A stretch of DNA of 64,000 bases from Seminavis robusta. Taxonomy: Eukaryota; Bacillariophyta; Bacillariophyceae; Naviculales; Naviculaceae. The stretch lies in assembly GCA_903772945.1 (NCBI GenBank), contig CAICTM010000138.1:1-64000 (forward strand), written 5' to 3'. A model generated the notes under the pieces. The model had not been told where the DNA came from. It saw only the letters and a program-made list of their open reading frames with translations, and did no database searches. The translations under genes and the position numbers were made by a program. Positions 27,878 to 38,184 of the stretch are shown in pieces; within the stretch, counting starts at the first letter, position 1; each line of letters opens with the position of its first letter.

Positions 27878-27916
27878 GGCCGATCCTAGTCGTAAGCGAG
27901 ACCGAGACACGAGACA
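27878..27916 (+). repeat. Left terminal inverted repeat of the Harbinger element
   Basis: 39 bp, an exact reverse complement of 32014-32052. Target duplication TTA at 27875-27877. Confidence 0.97.
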
Positions 27917-28187
27917 CATGGGAATGTGGGTCTCGTATGACACCGCGCCTAATGCTCCACCACACCGACACATGAAATTGCGCAAAACGTGGTACAAGTG
28001 GCACCCAACATCCAATCAGATTTAATAGACAGCAGTGTGACATCATCAATAAAGCGCGCTCTAAAACTGAACTCACTTTTTCATCTCATTCCCTCACTCC
28101 ATCGAATTGGTGGTCTCCAGAGTGGAAAGCTGGTTGTGGATAATAGGATTTGTCTTTGTTTTAGATCCCAATCTGGTCATTGGCACC

Positions 28188-30006
28188 ATGGCAGCGGACA
28201 AGTTACCTGACGCCCTCCTGCAGGAGGTGAGGAATGTCCTGGCCACAGAGTGCAGAGAGATGGTTATGTGTGAAAAAGCTACAGGAGAGAACGTTGCTGG
28301 ACAACACAATATGATGTCGAAAGTTTTTCATGGATCTGCTGGGTACGCTTCTGTTGTGGACAAATTACTGGATGGCAAAGGGCCATATGCATCAGTATTC
28401 AACAAGCTCCCTATAGAGAACAACCGTGAAGGAAATGACGAACGTCCCAGTGGACACATGCTGGTAATGAAGGATATTGTCAGCTGCAACGAAGGTAAGA
28501 ACAACTCGAACAGAGCTTATTGGTGCTGTTTTTGTGTATTCAAGATAAATGACATTTGCATCTGTTCAATGTACTATTTAATAAGGCGCCAAGTATGTTG
28601 CCCAAGAAAGGGGTTTTAACAAAGAAGCTATTACAAAGAATGGCGAAAAGAAACTTGAAGGGCGTAACATCGGAGAACGTGCAATCACTTCTACTGCCAA
28701 CTACAAGTTCGCTTTGAAATACTGTGACGAATATTGCCAGGATGGAAAGCTTCCCTCTGGAAAGTCGCTGGATGACATGGTTCTCTATGTTCGCCAAAAG
28801 ATGTATGTTCACCTGAGAGGTGGGAAGAACAATCGTACAAGCAACCGAAGAGCAGCAGGCAGTGACAAGCCTGCAAAGGAATTCGTGGAAGAGGATATGC
28901 CGGCAAAGTACATGTTTAATGGCTACCTGGTGTTTCTTTTGTACGGTCCTTTGGGCTTGTGTGGTATCACCCTCAGCTGTCTTTCGAAAGATGGAAGTGA
29001 TATTAAGAAGAAAGGTAGAGCAGCTGCAAGGACCAAGGAAATGGAAGTGAAAGCTGCAGAGCGCACTGCCGATGATGGAGGCACTGGTATCTACCATCGA
29101 GGTGTTCCTGTCAAGGAAAAGCTTGCGTGTGCCACTTTGGCCATGAGCGAGCTGAAAGATGCACAAAGAAATGTGCGAGACTTGCTATTCCACAACAGTT
29201 CCTCTGAAGCGAATTGTCTGAATGCACTCACCCAAGTTGACAGCATGTTGGAAAGAGCTGAGACAAGAGGGGAGCGTCGTGACATGTCTTTGCTAAAGAA
29301 GAGAAAGAATGATCTCTTTGACCGGCTAGATAAATTGTCTAAACGCAAGACAGAATTGGAGGCAAAGAGCGACATGCTGATGCAGCAGACGACTACCAAA
29401 AGCAAGGTGCAGGCCTACTATGATGCCATTGGATCGTTCAACAGTGTTCCTAAAGCAGTGGCAGTTGTGTCCAAGAGTACTCCAGACGATGGATCATCCA
29501 TAACCAACAACGAAAGGTCATGTGTAGGGACCCCAATTGCTAGGCGCGGTACTACTGGACAAACGAAACTGGTGACACTACCCCGCCATTGTTCGCAACT
29601 GTCTCAACCATCGCAAGATGAAGAAAGTGTTGTAGAGAACCAACAAGAGCCTGTCATGGATTCTTTCATTGAAGTTGAACCTCGCGGGGAAATAGAAGAA
29701 GAACCCATTGTCGTTGATGGACCCAGCGAAACTGTCGACAATGATGCACTGACTCCATACCAGGCGCGACTACCAGCAGCAGGACAAGAATTCATCTTGG
29801 AGTTTCGCAGGAGGGAGCGAGAGCAACTTACGTTCCAGCAACAGCAAGCTGCTGTGGCAGCAGACGAAAGGAACCATGGTCGTGGATTAAACCATCCTTC
29901 TTCGTATCAGCCAGGTGGCACCTACCATGCGCATCCCAGGACCACTGTAAATGATGGTCTTACTATCGAAACAGCTCACACTTACTTTGCTCAAGAGGAG
30001 GGTTAA
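28188..30006 (+). CDS. Harbinger accessory protein, two exons
   Basis: Exons 28188-28494 and 28586-30006 (91-nt intron, GTAAGA...TAAG, phase 1) give 575 aa. The join reads NEGAKYVAQERGF without a break. After a helical N-part there is a basic region (KNNRTSNRRAAG), a hydrophobic patch YLVFLLYGPLGLCG, a strongly charged coiled-coil region with LLKKRKNDLFDRLDKLSKRKTEL, then a Ser/Pro/Glu-rich tail with a Gln run. Harbinger elements carry a second protein, often Myb-like, needed for nuclear import and binding of the transposase. I do not see a clear Myb motif, so the accessory role rests on position within the element. Confidence 0.75.
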
Positions 30007-30044
30007 AGACTTCTTAGTGTAGATAATGGAGAACTAAATATTTG

Positions 30045-31835
30045 TTAATTGGTGGATTGTTGTTGTTGTTGTTGTCGCTGCCGTTCTGGCCAACGCACTC
30101 TATGTCTTCGGAACTGAATGTCGAAGTGTTCCACTAGCCGGTTTCGGAAGTCATCGTATGTGAGGGAATTGACTCTGACGCTCCCATCAATAGCCAACTG
30201 TTGTGCTCTACCACTTAGGTGATCGTCGCTCTCCTGTGCAATTTCCCCAACACCGTCTTCCTCTTCTTGAAGTTGCCCTCTTTGGCGATTAACTGCCCTG
30301 CGTTGTTGTTCTTCCATAACACACTGTTGCTCGTGATCTCTGCTGCCAAAGCTCATCAACTGATCGTCTGCGAGTCTTTGAATGGCAAAAGGTGCATGGC
30401 GCCTCATTTCCACGACATCGTTCTCTCCCACAGAGCCATTCCACTCATCCAACCCATCACATTCAAGCAGCATATTGTGGAGGGCGCAGCAAGTCAACCA
30501 TGTCTTGTCTGCTGCCTCTGGACCATCCAGTCTGATCCCTGTCTTCAGAATTCTCCATCGCCCTTTCAGTATTCCAAAAGTGCACTCAACATCTTTTCGC
30601 ATCGATTCGATCCACTGACTCAAGCGTTCTTCAGATCGCAGCAGATTGAATTTCGCTGGTGCTTGCGTACAAGCCCATTTGTGGTAGCCATTGTCAACTA
30701 AGCCCCATGCTCCAGAGTATTTGGTAGCCTCGAGAGATGACTTGCCCACTTCACCTTCCCACGAAAAAAGATGGAAGGTAACGTCTTGTAAAATTGTGCC
30801 GTCATGTAGGCCTGTCATGAATTCATCGAAATGAGCCAGTGTCTTGTCATTCCATCTGGATGGATGCCCTCTTGTTGTGTAAAGAATCCTGTGCCTGTGG
30901 TTTGCTGTCAAGTTGTATGTACGTGCCGGGGTACTCTGTTTGAATCCCATGTTTGACTGCCGAAGATTGTGGGAACATCTCCACATGATCACGTTTGTTG
31001 CATCTGTTGAAAAGCCTGCTCCAGGCAAACCGGCAACGTTGAATTCGCCCTGGTGGGCCTTGTACTCTGCAGCAGTGGTAGGCATTCGGACAAATTTGGG
31101 GAAGAGCCAGTCTTGGCCCCACGTAATAAAGACATGAAAGAATTGGCGATGGGTCTCTTCATTGATTGCTGTGTACTCTTCCAAGTCATCGAACGTCAGT
31201 CCTCTTCCCAAATATCGAAGGGCGCCAAGTATCATCAGTTCCAGTGGAGACGACGAATTTCCCACTGCATCCTTGGATCGCCAACGTTGGAACACCTGTG
31301 CATCTTCTGACCAATCAACCATGCGCAGAAACTGCTGGTATGGCATACGGAAGCGTCTTCGAAATTTGTGGTTGAATTTCTGGCAATCCAGAGTTGGGGA
31401 AACCACGTACATAATGTACCAAATGGTCTGCTTCGGTTGCAGAACAATCTTGTTTCCTTCATCGTCGAAGTAGTAGGGCTTGATTGATTTACAGCGACGT
31501 TTGCGTCTTCCTGTTGCTGTTGTTGTTGTTGTTCTTGTTTCGTCATCCAAGGACATTGTAATATTGCCCTCTGCTTCCTCTTCTTCTTGGTACAATGTCT
31601 GTAGCTCGGACTCTTCTAGGTCAAGCAAAGCATCTTCTTGCTCTGCATAGAGGCGGTACTTGTCAACATTGATGGAACCATCTTCGTTGAAGCAACTGCC
31701 GATTCCAACTGTGTCACCCTGGACATAAGAAGCGGTATCATCAATATCCATTGGGATTAATACTGGTGCTTCTCTACAACTTCTCTTGCTCGATTGTTGC
31801 CAACAAGTTTTGTTGGCGAAGGAGGGAGAACCCAT
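30045..31835 (-). CDS. PIF/Harbinger DDE transposase
   Basis: About 596 aa if started at the ATG at 31835 (MGSPSFANKT); the frame is open to 31949, and an ATG at 31751 (MDIDDTASYV) is an alternative. The DDE_Tnp_4-type core shows the first Asp in GFSTDATNVIMWRC, the second in AWGLVDNGYHKW and the Glu in RKDVECTFGILKGRWRIL. The pattern VECTFGILKGRW and the following CCALHNMLLE are characteristic of Harbinger transposases and the derived HARBI1 protein. The N-terminal part has an acidic stretch, a basic RRKRRCK signal and a helix-turn-helix-like region (MPYQQFLRMV). The tail is rich in Arg and Gln. It cuts and inserts the element at TWA sites. Confidence 0.92.
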   Translation of the reverse strand: MGSPSFANKTCWQQSSKRSCREAPVLIPMDIDDTASYVQGDTVGIGSCFNEDGSINVDKYRLYAEQEDALLDLEESELQTLYQEEEEAEGNITMSLDDETRTTTTTATGRRKRRCKSIKPYYFDDEGNKIVLQPKQTIWYIMYVVSPTLDCQKFNHKFRRRFRMPYQQFLRMVDWSEDAQVFQRWRSKDAVGNSSSPLELMILGALRYLGRGLTFDDLEEYTAINEETHRQFFHVFITWGQDWLFPKFVRMPTTAAEYKAHQGEFNVAGLPGAGFSTDATNVIMWRCSHNLRQSNMGFKQSTPARTYNLTANHRHRILYTTRGHPSRWNDKTLAHFDEFMTGLHDGTILQDVTFHLFSWEGEVGKSSLEATKYSGAWGLVDNGYHKWACTQAPAKFNLLRSEERLSQWIESMRKDVECTFGILKGRWRILKTGIRLDGPEAADKTWLTCCALHNMLLECDGLDEWNGSVGENDVVEMRRHAPFAIQRLADDQLMSFGSRDHEQQCVMEEQQRRAVNRQRGQLQEEEDGVGEIAQESDDHLSGRAQQLAIDGSVRVNSLTYDDFRNRLVEHFDIQFRRHRVRWPERQRQQQQQQSTN

Positions 31836-32013
31836 GTTGGGAGGAGTTTGTAACCTTGTGTGCCATGTCATTAAGGATAAATTTAGAGATATTATAGTCT
31901 CGCGATGCATGACTGGGTCCCCGAGACTTCTCCAAAATTTTGTTGGCAAAAATATAGCACGAGACTTTGGGCACTGACGTGGAGAATTTATATTGATCTC
32001 ATTGGCTCACCAA

Positions 32014-32052
32014 TGTCTCGTGTCTCGGTCTCGCTTACGACTAGGATCGGCC
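32014..32052 (-). repeat. Right terminal inverted repeat of the Harbinger element
   Basis: 39 bp, an exact reverse complement of 27878-27916. Target duplication TTA at 32053-32055. Confidence 0.97.
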
Positions 32053-32055
32053 TTA

Positions 32056-33451
32056 CACCCGTGCGTGAGGCCAAGACACAAGCTGACACGACGGTACCAG
32101 GGGTTAATTCCGGCCAATCAAAAAACCTAAGTCCACCCAATCACAAAAATGTCAATGAAGTTCCTCGTGTTGCAGTCGAAGATTCTTTGGAGCTCTCATT
32201 CTGGTTGAGGATTTAGGGGGGCCTCTTTGCCCAGACAGGGAACCTTCTTGACACCACCACGAATGGCCATAAAAAGCCAATATGAAATCAATTGGCATCT
32301 GTCAGACGTGCTTCGAACGGATCGATTGTCTGAGCGATTCGCTCGACTCCGCTCAATCATCTCAAAGCTGTTCGGTACCGATACCTGCTACCTGGTACCG
32401 TACTATTATTTGCCAACGGGATATCTTGGAGAAGCAGTCCATAATGTACATGTATCTATTGATTGAATAGCCACAAAGGCAACGTGGAGTGCTGGTAGGA
32501 GCTATCATACAGGCTGACTCAAAGTTTGGTGCATGATCCCGGCAGCCTTAGTACCAGTACCCGTATCCAAAATTGTCTCTAGTTAGGCATGATTGTGCTG
32601 TTGTTAACACTACTTAAAATAAAAACATACAAGTACCTCCGGAGACGTATCCCTAATGAGTGGATTTTCATCCAGACAGCAAATGCATTCCTTTCTTCAG
32701 TTGGTCTTTTGCTGGGGCAGCCAACACAAAGCAAACTTTCAAATCATCCCTTCGTGACGTTGTCGATACCGGTACCATAGATGTATGCAATTGTAGTTTT
32801 GCACTCTCATTTTCGTTCCCTTTGGCCTGAAGCCTACCGTTCCGGTACATGTACCGATGCATAAAGGCTTTGTACACTTTGCCTAAAGGCTTTGTGCAAC
32901 GTGGAGCGTTTGCCTGATGCAACTTCCAGCCAGAATTACGCTGAAAATTGCCTTGCATTTTCGACGTTCAACGAATCATTGAATCTTCCAATTGTTGTTG
33001 TTTTCGTCGTCCTCTGGTGTCCAAGCGTTACTGGCGGGGAAGGCCACTCATCCAATCAAGAGGCCAAAACTCGAACCAGGATGACTGTATTGCTCACCGT
33101 ATTGTTATCGCCAGACCTGCTGTGGTCCATCGGTCTCCCACTGTTGATGGCATTCTTCTTTTTCACCCTGCATGCTTCGTTGAAACGCTACGGTAGGACA
33201 GTACAGTACGTACTGGATCGTACTAGCTATCGTACTGCAGTATCGGAAGCTGAACTTGCATGCACAGGCGTATGATAGGCTCAGAGAGAACACGTTGAAA
33301 GTTGCAAATGCAAACCCTTCTCTTTTGGGCCTTCAACTTTTCGCCTCTGTTCGCCGCCAATCCAATCAAGCGCTGTTCTCATAATTTGTTGCCAACACAA
33401 CAACCACCGCAAGACAATCCAAGAACACTCTGTTCCCCAAACTATCTCAAG
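32056..33451. other. Intergenic region
   Basis: The longest frame is a 127-aa one at 32892-33275 with two hydrophobic stretches and no family resemblance; I do not call it a gene. The last ~200 bp should contain the promoter of the YW-repeat gene. Confidence 0.4.
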
Positions 33452-34345
33452 ATGGCCCCAAACCGCAAACAACTCGCCCTCGCTCAACTCGAGCCGTTGA
33501 TGGACACGGCTCCTTTGGTCCAAGCCAAGTACTTGCCCTTGACAGCTCAAATCCAACAACAAGAAGCTCCCGTTGCTCCAAAACCAGCAGAAGAACCCAC
33601 CATTATCCGATCCAATGTCAACAGCGACGACTACTGGGGCTGGTCCAGTAGTGAACCAACACTTACAGTGGATCTTTTTTCGGCCGACCGCATGGAAGCC
33701 AACTTGCTGGCCGATGTCGAACGCCGCTCCAACGCCACCACCAAAGTGATTCGTGCCGCGGACACTTCGGAAGACTACTGGGCCGAACGCGTCGAAGCCC
33801 ACATTGTCCACAGTGAGTCCAACGCTGCCGTTTCGGAAGCCACTGGATACTGGGAATGGCCCCAAGACGCCAGCACGGTCCAGATTGCTTTGATCTTGAA
33901 GGAAGAATTGGCACGCAATGTGACATCTGCTCAGACGATGGAAGCTCGCTTGGTAGAAGATGCCAAGACCCACACGACTACTGAATCACAAGCCAAACCC
34001 GAAAACGATGACTATTGGGCATGGACCCCCGAGGCCACCATTGTGCGGGCCGATCCTTCGTCTGTGAATGAATCCTACTGGCAATGGAACACGGAAACCG
34101 CCCAAGTCAAGGAACAAGTGATTGCTACCATTGTTGCTTACGAAGAGATTCGCGGCATGTTTTCAGCGGAGCACATTCAAGCCAATTTGGAAAAGACGGT
34201 CACACCAGAGCCATCTCGCCCGCAAGAATCCTCTGATTCCTACTGGTGCTGGCCTGCCGAAGAAGACGACTACTGGAATGAACGTCCTCAATCGTTGGTC
34301 CAGCGAGCGGAAGCAATGCCAATCCAAGGCTACTGGGATATGTAA
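33452..34345 (+). CDS. Protein of YW-centred repeats
   Basis: 297 aa from the ATG at 33452 (MAPNRKQLALAQLEP); the frame is open upstream to 33302, but I prefer this start because the context AAGATGGCC is good. The protein has at least seven copies of a short motif centred on acidic-x-Y-W: DDYWGW, EDYWAE, TGYWEW, DDYWAW, ESYWQW, DSYWCW, DDYWNE, with a final GYWDM at the very C-terminus. Between them lie helical, Glu/Ala/Thr-rich stretches that often include EARLV or EANLL. No signal peptide or membrane span. I know no named domain with this pattern. Regular exposed Tyr-Trp pairs suggest linear docking motifs or a filament. Confidence 0.8.
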   Translation: MAPNRKQLALAQLEPLMDTAPLVQAKYLPLTAQIQQQEAPVAPKPAEEPTIIRSNVNSDDYWGWSSSEPTLTVDLFSADRMEANLLADVERRSNATTKVIRAADTSEDYWAERVEAHIVHSESNAAVSEATGYWEWPQDASTVQIALILKEELARNVTSAQTMEARLVEDAKTHTTTESQAKPENDDYWAWTPEATIVRADPSSVNESYWQWNTETAQVKEQVIATIVAYEEIRGMFSAEHIQANLEKTVTPEPSRPQESSDSYWCWPAEEDDYWNERPQSLVQRAEAMPIQGYWDM

Positions 34346-34588
34346 GCAACGAATGAAAGAAAGAGACACCCGTTGTACAATAGCACGCCATTATTACTAG
34401 AAATCATTACAAAACAAAAACATCTCTCCACTAGACTAGCTAGAGTATCTTTCATCACAACGTTGGCAATGGCGTGAACGTTGACATCCGGCAATCCTTT
34501 GGTCTGTGACACCCTTCTTGCTTGACGCTCGCCAATGCAACGCACCAATACGCACGGTACCGCGAGTTCAAGGCTTGCCTTCGGTCGT

Positions 34589-34880
34589 TCTCTAATGTAA
34601 TCTGGGTTGGATCCCGGAGGCTCTCCCTAACTCTTTTGACTCCTCACAGTTATACTGGGCGAAGGCTCTTTTCTAACTCTTGTGGGCATGGAACAGGGAA
34701 CAGGGAATGCCTAGTTCTCTACTCTGGGTGGGAGGCTATTTTCTAACTCTTATGGACTGCCCACTGCGTCCGGCTAGTTCTTTAATCGGGAAGGGAGGAT
34801 CTTTCTAACTGTTATAGGCATGAACCTTAGTTCTTTTATCTGACTGGGAGGCTCTTTTCTAACGCTTATGGTCGTGACAT
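34589..34880. repeat. Degenerate ~80-bp minisatellite
   Basis: Four to five diverged units, each with GGGAGGCTCTTTTCTAACTCTTATGG followed by a variable part and TAGTTCTTTAATCTG. Two well-conserved cores are near 34646 and 34847. Confidence 0.75.
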
Positions 34881-35160
34881 CCTTTCTGTCCGACGAAAAG
34901 CCACGTCGCCTCTAAAGAATGCCAAAGCCTTTATGGAACGAAACAACCAATCAAACGATAGCTCAAACCCTTTACCGAACAACAACAACAAAAGAACGGG
35001 AAGACACACATGTAGAGCTCTACGGACTGTACCGTACCGTACCCTACCCCCTACCCATACGGTACGGTAGGCAACGGGCAACGTGGTCGTTTGCTGTCTC
35101 CAAGAAGTTTGGCTTGGAGTTGTTGCAGTGATGTTTGCGTTGACGCATTGATGAGGACCA

Positions 35161-35486
35161 GGAAGGCCCGGTCACGGGACTGCTGGTCGCCAAAAATCAG
35201 CATAAAGTCGCACACAGCATGAAAGTCGCATCAAAAGTCGTATGTAAAGTCGCATGCGAGTCGCATGAAAGTCGCGTGCGACATTCTCGCACGACTTTCA
35301 AAGTCGCGCAAGATTTCTATAAGCAAGGTGACAGAGTCGCGTAGGATCGCTGAAAGTCGTTTGGAAAGTCGTACAAAAGTCGCATGCGACTCGTACACGA
35401 CTCGCACGCGACTTTGTAAACGACTTTTAGCGATCCTACGCGACTTTGTCCAATCCGGGATTCTAAGTCGCATGACGGGGCCTTCC
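35161..35486. repeat. Fold-back (MITE-like) element rich in AAAGTCGCATGCGAC
   Basis: Ends GGAAGGCCCGGTCA and TGACGGGGCCTTCC form 14-bp inverted repeats with one mismatch. The inside consists almost wholly of GTCGCATG/CATGCGAC and AAAGTCG/CGACTTT units in both directions, with a long inner inverted pair (GTCGCGTAGGATCGCTGAAAGTCG near 35335 and its complement near 35425). It has no coding capacity. Confidence 0.8.
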
Positions 35487-35701
35487 AGGGAACCAATGGC
35501 ATTGACTAGCTGGAGTACTACTACTAGTACTAGCTAGCTAGCTAGTAACTAAGAGCTGGCCACTTGTGCTAGCAAGTTGAATTCGTGGTTGAGCAAGATA
35601 GATCTGATCTTATTTGCTTGCTTTTGAATAAAATTTCAATCAGAAGATTCTGTGGATGAATCTATTGAATGAATCGAATCATTCTGTTATGTGGCTACAC
35701 A

Positions 35702-35940
35702 GGTACCCGTAAAAGTGATTAGTTGAAGGGGCTCCAGAGGGGAGAAGGAGGAGGGTTAAGCTAGTCTGGGCAAGAGCATCTAGTTGCACATGTTTTGAGT
35801 TGTGGTACCCGTAAAAGTGATTAGTTGAAGGGGCTCCAGAGGGGGGAAGGAGGAGGGTTAAGCTAGTCTGGGCAAGAGCATCTAGTTGCACATGTTTTGA
35901 GTTGTGGTACCCGTAAAAGTCACTCCAGAGGGGATTATGT
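35702..35940. repeat. 102-bp tandem repeat, about 2.3 copies
   Basis: The unit starts GGTACCCGTAAAAGTGATTAG at 35702 and 35804, with a partial copy at 35906. The two full copies differ by one or two bases. Confidence 0.95.
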
Positions 35941-36642
35941 ACAAGTACATGTAGTTACGGTACCCTTTCGAAGTATCTTAAACCAAGGGTTGGAAACCAA
36001 AATGGGTTATCTTAAAAATGGGTGTGCCGCATCCCGAGCTGCCTGAAGCTGGTCTGCCCCTCTGAGAGTAGACCTACCTGGTAGTACATGTACTAGTATG
36101 TACTATTTGACCGGTACGGGTGGGGGGCTAAAAAGGCAATGGAATCTCGGCGTGCCCGCTACCTCTGCTTCTTGGAGCTGAAGCATTCTCTACCAGCTCT
36201 CTACCAATGCAATCGAGTAGAGATTGTCTCGCACATACATACATGTGGCTGCGCATCATCACAAATAGTTCTTTTGCCACATGTGCTAGTGTTCGCTCCA
36301 CTATGGTTGTCACATGACAACTCAGTTGTTACATGACATCTACAGATAGGTATATAATATATCGATTTTCTCCATACGAAACCACCCATTCTAACCATTG
36401 GAACTTATTCTCCATAGTAGTCTTAACGTCATGTGTGATTCTGGCCGGGTTTGATCGGCTTCATCGCTGTATATTACATACAAATTTCATCAGATCGGAG
36501 GATTCTACTCATGTCGCCAAATTCTTCATTATTTCCTTTTCCTTTCGGTGAGTAAGAAAAGAAGATCAAGATGGCGCTTTTGACTTGTATCGCTTTGCTC
36601 TAACACTCCTTGTTGCCTCCACTGTTGTCACCATGCCAGGTC

Positions 36643-38184
36643 CTGATCTGCATCTTGATTACTCGATTCGAATTTGGTGAGCGTGAAAGCCTTTGGACAC
36701 CGAAGGCGACGAGCAAGTACATTCCTCCTCCTGCAATTGGGAAGCGATGTGGCATGTCAAGACATCGGTTTGACATGTTACTCAAGAACATCGTGTGGAG
36801 CTTCCAACCTGGTGTCCGACCAGCCGATGTGTCGAGTGAAGAACTTTGTTGGGCTTGTGTCAAGACTTTGTCAATCGATTCAATGACCATTGAAAGAAGT
36901 ACATGACTCCATCTAAGCTTATCGTGGTGGATGAGTCCATAAGCAGGTGGTACGGATTGGGTGGTCACTGGAACCACAGTATGTTGCGATCGAACGGAAG
37001 CCTGATGATGGATGCGAGATTCAAAACTCAGCATATGGAACATCAGGAATTATGTTGCAGCTGAAGCTGGTGAAGTCAGCGGCTGCCATTGCTGCTTCTG
37101 AGAAGGAAAAGGAACTACTGGAAGCAACCGGAGCTGAGGAAGATGCGAACGGGTAAGTCAGGTTTTCAGGAGGAGAACGTTGAAGTTATCATTGTTACTT
37201 ATTCTTTATTATTATATTTCTCACATCGGAACATTGTAATCCCACACAGGTTCCTGCACGGGTGCAACATCCTGTATGACTTGGTCAAGCCATGGGCGAA
37301 CAGTGGAAGGATTGTGGTGGCTGACTCCTACTTTGCATCCGTGCAAGCAGCCAAGAGGCTTTTCGGCATTGGGCTTCGCTTCATCGGAACCATCAAGACA
37401 GCAACCAAGGAATTTCCCATGAATTATCTTGGAACAAAACAGTTGAACGCTGGAAAGGGCGACCGCCATGGTGTTCTGTCGAAGGATGAAGAAACTGGAA
37501 CGTCGTTGCTTACATATGTTTGGGTGGATCGTGACCGTCGCTACTTCGTATCGACATGTTCCTCATTGGCTGCCGGTTATCCTTGTATTCGGAAGCGATG
37601 GCGTCAGGTTGACAAAACTCTCAATGCTCCACCCAATCAGGTTGAAGTCAACGTTCCTCAACCCGAAGCCTGTGAGATCTATTACCGCGCATGTGGTCGC
37701 ATTGATCAACACAACAGGTTCCGACAAGCTGGTCTTATGCTAGAGCGGAAGATGAAGACTACCATGTGGCACAGAAGAGTCAACATGTCTCTCTTTGGGA
37801 TGTGTGTTGTTGACTCTTATCTTCTTGCAAGAGGATGTCAAGGCATTAACTGCAGCTATAACACCTCTGGTGATTTCTTTGCTGCTCTGGCTGAGGAACT
37901 CATTGACAACACCTATGAGCTGAGGGCTCTGCGCAAGAGGACAGCAAGGGCTGCTTTTGCTGGCTAGTATGGCACAACTGTTGCCCCCAAACAAGATTGT
38001 CCATTTTCCATTGATCTTTCCAAGTCATGCTTACACATCATTTGTCTGTCGCGAGTGCCAGCAATGGCAACCAAAGAGGGAGGAAAAGCAGTACTTGATC
38101 TGCAACAACTCTGGGCAGCCATGCATGGGAGCTCACATCATCGATCTCCACCCTGACAAGCAGGAGGTGACTGAGTTGGAGTAG
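36643..38184 (+). pseudogene. PiggyBac-like (PGBD) transposase relic
   Basis: Fragments in order: a first part around 36649-36906 with KRCGMSRHRFDMLLKN; a middle part with IVVDESISRWYGLGG in one frame and YVAIERKPDDGCEIQN in another; then, after a good intron (37153-37249, GTAAGT...CACAG), the conserved core with IVVADSYFASVQAAKRL, IGTIKTATKEF and YYRACGRIDQHNRFRQ; and a final Cys-rich part near 38044-38170 (VCREC, CMGAH). This is the order of DDE_Tnp_1_7 piggyBac-type transposases. The frame changes near 36905 and 36945 and a stop separates the Cys-rich end, so the gene is broken. I found no inverted ends. Confidence 0.75.

Larger units (their letters stand above)
27878..32052. mobile_element. 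PIF/Harbinger DNA transposon, whole-looking
   Basis: 4,175 bp bounded by perfect 39-bp inverted repeats starting GGCCGATCCTAG, flanked on both sides by TTA, the 3-bp target duplication of the family (TWA). It holds two convergent genes: a DDE transposase on the minus strand and an accessory protein on the plus strand, the usual two-gene plan of Harbingers. Both frames are open and the ends are identical, so insertion is probably recent and the copy may still be functional. Confidence 0.95.

Noticed and set aside
32892-33275. 127-aa frame with two hydrophobic stretches
   Set aside because: No signal for a real gene beyond hydrophobicity; no family and no conserved motif.
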